DNA of 14,635 nt from an uncultured Erysipelotrichaceae bacterium (GTDB taxonomy: Bacteria > Bacillota_I > Bacilli_A > Erysipelotrichales > Erysipelotrichaceae). Both the position numbers and the translations under genes were made by a program. The DNA lies in contig CAKUTY010000020.1 of the NCBI GenBank assembly GCA_934692455.1, positions 1 through 14,635 on the forward strand, in the 5' to 3' direction. Under the pieces are notes generated by a model. The model searched no databases, was not told where the DNA came from, and was given only the letters and a program-made list of their open reading frames with translations. Of this stretch, positions 14,154-14,635 are shown one piece after another (within the stretch, counting starts at the first letter, position 1; every line of letters begins with the position of its first letter).

Positions 14154-14635
14154 ATGTTACAAATCAAGAATATTTCTAAAACTTACAAGACTGGAAACTT
14201 CATCCAAAAAGCATTAGATGAAGTTTCTTTAAACTTAAGAGACAATGAGTTTGTCGCCATACTTGGACCATCAGGTTCTGGTAAAACCACCTTATTAAAT
14301 ATTATTGGTGGTCTAGACAAATATGACAGTGGTGATTTGATTATTAATGGTATTTCTACCAAAGACTATAAAGATAAACAATGGGACACTTATCGTAATC
14401 ATACTATTGGTTTTATCTTTCAGTCTTATAACCTAATACCACACCAAACTATTCTTTCCAATGTAGAACTAGCTTTAACTATTGCAGGTATTTCTAAGAA
14501 AGAAAAGACTAAACTAGCTCTAGATGCTTTAGACAAAGTAGGTTTAAAGGAACAGGCTCATAAGAAACCTAATCAATTATCAGGTGGTCAGATGCAACGT
14601 GTTGCGATTGCTAGAGCTTTAGTAAACAACCCATC
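14154..14635 (+). CDS. ABC transporter ATP-binding protein, MacB/LolD type, partial (C-terminus off the right edge)
   Basis: An open frame of 160 codons runs from the ATG at 14154 to the window edge. MLQIKNISKTYKTGN opens the ATPase domain. Walker A GPSGSGKTT is near residues 40-48, the Q-loop is in IGFIFQSYNLIP around 90-100, and the signature LSGGQMQRVAIARAL is near 143-157. NIIGGLD after Walker A and the QSYNLIP Q-loop are typical of the MacB/LolD/FtsE-like group, which works with FtsX-type permeases in lipoprotein or peptide export and antimicrobial-peptide resistance. In low-GC Gram-positives many are fused to their permease, which cannot be judged here. Walker B is beyond the edge. No clear Shine-Dalgarno sequence precedes this ATG, so it may be leaderless or coupled to the HIRAN-like gene. 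Confidence 0.9.
   Translation, partial: MLQIKNISKTYKTGNFIQKALDEVSLNLRDNEFVAILGPSGSGKTTLLNIIGGLDKYDSGDLIINGISTKDYKDKQWDTYRNHTIGFIFQSYNLIPHQTILSNVELALTIAGISKKEKTKLALDALDKVGLKEQAHKKPNQLSGGQMQRVAIARALVNNP

Noticed and set aside
1..14635. CRISPR array, tRNA, rRNA, intact insertion sequence or integrase
   Set aside because: I saw no regularly spaced direct repeats, tRNA-like cloverleaf or transposase/integrase motifs on either strand by eye.

Overview
The window is AT-rich and uses the standard code (Trp is read from TGG, and TGA acts as a stop). Gene spacing is tight, with AGGAGG-type ribosome binding sites, so a low-GC Bacillota, perhaps an Erysipelotrichia or Bacilli-like gut commensal, is the best guess. 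No rRNA or tRNA is present to fix the lineage.

About 1-10907, all on the minus strand, is most of a Wzx-type surface polysaccharide (capsule) operon. In transcription order it runs fnlA, fnlB, two GT2 glycosyltransferases, a capsular DXD-type glycosyltransferase, the flippase wzx, fnlC, wecC, wecB and a GT4 glycosyltransferase that runs off the left edge. FnlA/B/C (CapE/F/G) turn UDP-GlcNAc into UDP-L-FucNAc. WecB and WecC turn UDP-GlcNAc into UDP-ManNAcA. The glycosyltransferases would build a repeat unit from these sugars on a lipid carrier, and Wzx would flip it. The polymerase (wzy), the initiating phosphoglycosyltransferase and chain-length regulators are not in view, so the locus should continue beyond base 1 or lie elsewhere.

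Upstream of fnlA, 10990-11913 is a decayed glycosyltransferase carrying two single-base frameshifts of opposite sign. It is preceded by a 190-base AT-rich spacer holding a candidate promoter and two striking inverted repeats.

At 12105-13341 (minus) is an overlapping two-gene unit: a TIR-domain protein with a strong ribosome binding site, followed by a small multi-pass membrane protein. It is unrelated to polysaccharide synthesis. The architecture suggests a TIR plus membrane-protein defence module, and it is the most interesting candidate system here. Divergent from it, beyond a roughly 470-base spacer with palindromes and a possible decayed reading frame, lie a 97-residue HIRAN-like protein (13814-14107, plus) and the start of a MacB/LolD-type ABC transporter ATPase (14154 to the right edge, plus).
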